Source: Acidobacteriota bacterium (lineage in GTDB: Bacteria; Acidobacteriota; Terriglobia; Terriglobales; Acidobacteriaceae). From it: a stretch of 7,061 nucleotides of DNA. The stretch covers positions 1 through 7,061 of the forward strand of contig JAJZCX010000078.1 in NCBI GenBank assembly GCA_021851625.1, written 5' to 3'. The notes under the pieces are model-generated. The model searched no databases. It worked only from the letters and a program-made list of their open reading frames with translations, and was not told where the DNA came from. This document shows, piece by piece, positions 5,949-7,061 of the stretch. The position numbers and the translations under genes are program-made. Position 1 is the stretch's first letter. Every line of letters begins with the position of its first letter.

Positions 5949-6015
5949 CAAATGCAGCATAATTAACGCGACTTTCATCGCCGAGGGACTGCACAGAACT
6001 GAATCAGAGTCTTCC
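5896..6015. repeat. Long imperfect inverted repeat (about 20 bp arms)
   Basis: The left arm 5896-5916 (GGGAGACTCTGACTCAGTCTG) and right arm 5994-6015 (starting CAGAACTGAATCAG) pair over nine perfect bases (5899-5907 with 6004-6012), one mismatch, six more pairs, a bulged A and three more pairs, with further outer pairs. They enclose about 77 bases. Each arm contains a CTGANTCAG palindrome (5904-5912 and 5999-6007). It could be a long RNA hairpin, a pair of protein-binding sites, or a small inverted-repeat element. No flanking target duplication is visible. Confidence 0.65.
5935..5963 (+). promoter_or_regulatory. Weak candidate sigma70-like promoter in the capsid-connector gap
   Basis: CATAAT (5958-5963) matches the -10 consensus at five of six positions in the most AT-rich part of the window (CATAATTAA). 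The best -35 candidate, TTCAGC (5935-5940, spacing 17), is poor. Initiation would fall near 5970, inside the long inverted repeat and about 50 bases before the terminator at 6022. Low confidence. Confidence 0.25.
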
Positions 6016-6021
6016 TAAGGA

Positions 6022-6065
6022 CAACGGCCAGATGCCTTACGCGGATCTGGCCGTTGATGTTTTTT
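6022..6065 (+). terminator. Intrinsic terminator upstream of the connector gene
   Basis: A perfect 12-bp stem pairs CAACGGCCAGAT (6022-6033) with ATCTGGCCGTTG (6045-6056) around an 11-base loop, followed by ATG and then six T (6060-6065). It reads rightward only. It lies 190 bases after the capsid stop and ends 49 bases before the connector start, so it would limit or gate transcription from capsid into neck genes. Confidence 0.88.
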
Positions 6066-6114
6066 GCGCAGCCGCGCGTGAGAGAGATGCGGCCAGTCCA
6101 GTGGAGGACGACAG

Positions 6115-6738
6115 ATGGGATATTTGCAGCCGACAGAGTATGAGAGCTTTGGTCTTCCGTCGGATACGACCGATGATTGGGTTCAGGCGGCGAGCGCGCT
6201 GATTGAATCGTATTGCCATCGCGCAAGCTTGAATCCGACGCAGTATGAGGAGCGAATGCGCATGACGGCGCATGCGCAGACGGTGCGGCTGAGTTATTTG
6301 CCGCTGGTGGCGATGCCTCCGAACACGTTACCGCTGATTTCTGTGCAGGCGCGCTACATTCGCCCACGACGCGGAGAGTTGATTGATCCAGCGTATGAGC
6401 AAATCGCGTGGATATTTGGATTGCCGGGGGCGTGGAACACGCTGAACCCTGCGGACATCGATTTTGTGCCGCTGACGGGGGAGTTGACGTTCCCGATGAA
6501 CATTCTGGGGCTGCCCTACAACCAAGTGGACATTGTGTATACGGCGGGGCTGAATACGATTCCCGTGGCGGTGCAATGTGCCTGTGCGCAGATCGTGAAG
6601 AACATGCAGAACACGCCGGGCACGAATGTGAAGAGCAGCCGCATGGACACGATGGCGATGGAGTACTTTTCGAATTCACTAATCGATCCACAGGTGGCGG
6701 CATGGTTGCAGCCGTATGTGGCCACGCGGATGGGGTGA
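6115..6738 (+). CDS. Head-tail connector (gp6-like) protein
   Basis: The 207-residue product fits the HK97 gp6-like connector/adaptor family, which forms a ring under the portal and joins it to the head-closure and tail proteins. The N-terminal helix with DDWVQAASALIESYCHRASL (20-39) followed by TQYEERMRM (42-50) matches the usual start, where an amphipathic helix ends in a Tyr/Cys-x-R motif. PLVAMPPNTLPLISVQARYIRPRRG (63-87) is the usual strand with L-P-x-x-P, and VDIVYTAGLNTIPVAVQCACAQIVKNM (138-164) is the characteristic YTAG, then P, then hydrophobic helix. The last part (165-207) carries a charged loop (KSSRMD) and a tail helix. ATG 6115 has a good GGAGG at 6103-6107, seven bases upstream. 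The next gene starts three bases after the stop. The leading 49 bases follow a strong terminator. Confidence 0.82.
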   Translation: MGYLQPTEYESFGLPSDTTDDWVQAASALIESYCHRASLNPTQYEERMRMTAHAQTVRLSYLPLVAMPPNTLPLISVQARYIRPRRGELIDPAYEQIAWIFGLPGAWNTLNPADIDFVPLTGELTFPMNILGLPYNQVDIVYTAGLNTIPVAVQCACAQIVKNMQNTPGTNVKSSRMDTMAMEYFSNSLIDPQVAAWLQPYVATRMG

Positions 6739-6741
6739 GCG

Positions 6742-7061
6742 ATGTGTGCAGATTTGAGTGTAAGAAATCCGACGGCGGCGCAGCAGCGCATGGCCGACGC
6801 GCTGTTGCGATCGTTGGGCGGGCGGACGGTGCTGTTGCGGTTGCCGACACCGGCGCAGGCGGGCTTGGACACGGAACAGTTGGGGATGACGACACCGTCG
6901 TTTGAGGATATTCCGCTGTCGCCCGCAGTATTTCGGCGCGTGCGACCGGAGATGAAGAACGGGCAGGTGAATCGATATGAGTTGTTGATCTCCGCGGCAT
7001 CGGTGCAGGCGCAGCTTGGATTGCTACAACTGCCGTCGGCGGACGATTTGTTTGCGAAGAT
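6742..7061 (+). CDS. Unrecognised gene, 5' part only; probably a neck or tail protein
   Basis: An uninterrupted frame runs from ATG 6742 to the window edge (106 complete codons), three bases after the connector stop, with GGGGTGA (6732-6738) overlapping that stop as a possible ribosome-binding site. The tight spacing indicates translational coupling. The visible protein starts MCADLSVRNPTAAQQRMADALLRSLGG and continues with TVLLRLPTPAQAGLDTEQLGM (29-49), FEDIPLSPAVFRRVRP (54-69) and YELLISAASVQAQLG (79-93). It uses the same G-rich codon style as its neighbours. No family is recognised. Position after a gp6-like gene suggests a head-closure or tail-adaptor component; the PLSPAVFRRVRP/YELLISAASV pattern (short strand elements with a small-residue motif) is compatible but not diagnostic. 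The 3' end lies outside the window. Confidence 0.7.
   Translation, partial: MCADLSVRNPTAAQQRMADALLRSLGGRTVLLRLPTPAQAGLDTEQLGMTTPSFEDIPLSPAVFRRVRPEMKNGQVNRYELLISAASVQAQLGLLQLPSADDLFAK

Noticed and set aside
5975..7000. A 341-codon minus-strand open frame opposite the connector gene
   Set aside because: Low-complexity Ser/Pro/Thr/Ala-rich translation opposite a recognisable gp6-like gene; treated as a shadow.

Overview
The window looks like a prophage-derived or phage-like head-morphogenesis region in a GC-rich bacterial chromosome. Every supported gene reads left to right. The coding strand is strongly G-rich (bases 181-240 hold 31 G against 13 C) and uses many GCG, GTG, GAG and TTG codons. 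The flavour of the HipA-like/DUF3037 pair and of the intergenic repeats suggests an Acidobacteriota (Acidobacteriaceae-like) host. That taxonomic guess is inference and could not be tested here.

Layout. Bases 1-1763 carry a two-gene cassette: a HipA-like kinase-fold protein (38-838) and a DUF3037 protein (912-1763). A 219-base gap follows. It holds a short direct repeat and a textbook intrinsic terminator (1904-1937) only 45 bases before the next gene. The head module then runs as portal protein (1983-3293), a probable prohead protease (3365-3967), a small coiled-coil protein that is probably the scaffold (4083-4544), major capsid protein (4860-5831), a gp6-like head-tail connector (6115-6738) and the start of a further unrecognised gene (6742 to the window end). 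This is the HK97/lambda-like siphovirus gene order. No terminase is visible; the HipA-like/DUF3037 pair lies where one would usually sit, just upstream of the portal gene.

The two long gene-free gaps inside the head module carry most of the unexplained structure. The gap before the capsid gene (4545-4859) holds a nested palindrome and two diverged copies of a REP-like repeat, the kind of DNA normally scattered between chromosomal genes. The gap after the capsid gene (5832-6114) is AT-richer. It holds several inverted repeats, including a roughly 20-bp imperfect inverted repeat enclosing about 77 bases, then a perfect 12-bp terminator hairpin with a six-T tract.

How it fits together. Portal, protease, scaffold and capsid proteins would assemble and mature an icosahedral procapsid; the connector and the following gene would complete the neck. 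Strong terminators less than 50 bases upstream of both the portal and the connector genes imply read-through, attenuation or antitermination, and allow the portal-to-capsid block to be expressed separately from the neck genes. The REP-like DNA inside the block hints at long residence in the chromosome (an old or domesticated prophage, or a gene-transfer-agent-like locus). The most interesting candidates for follow-up are the HipA-like/DUF3037 pair and the structured capsid-connector gap.
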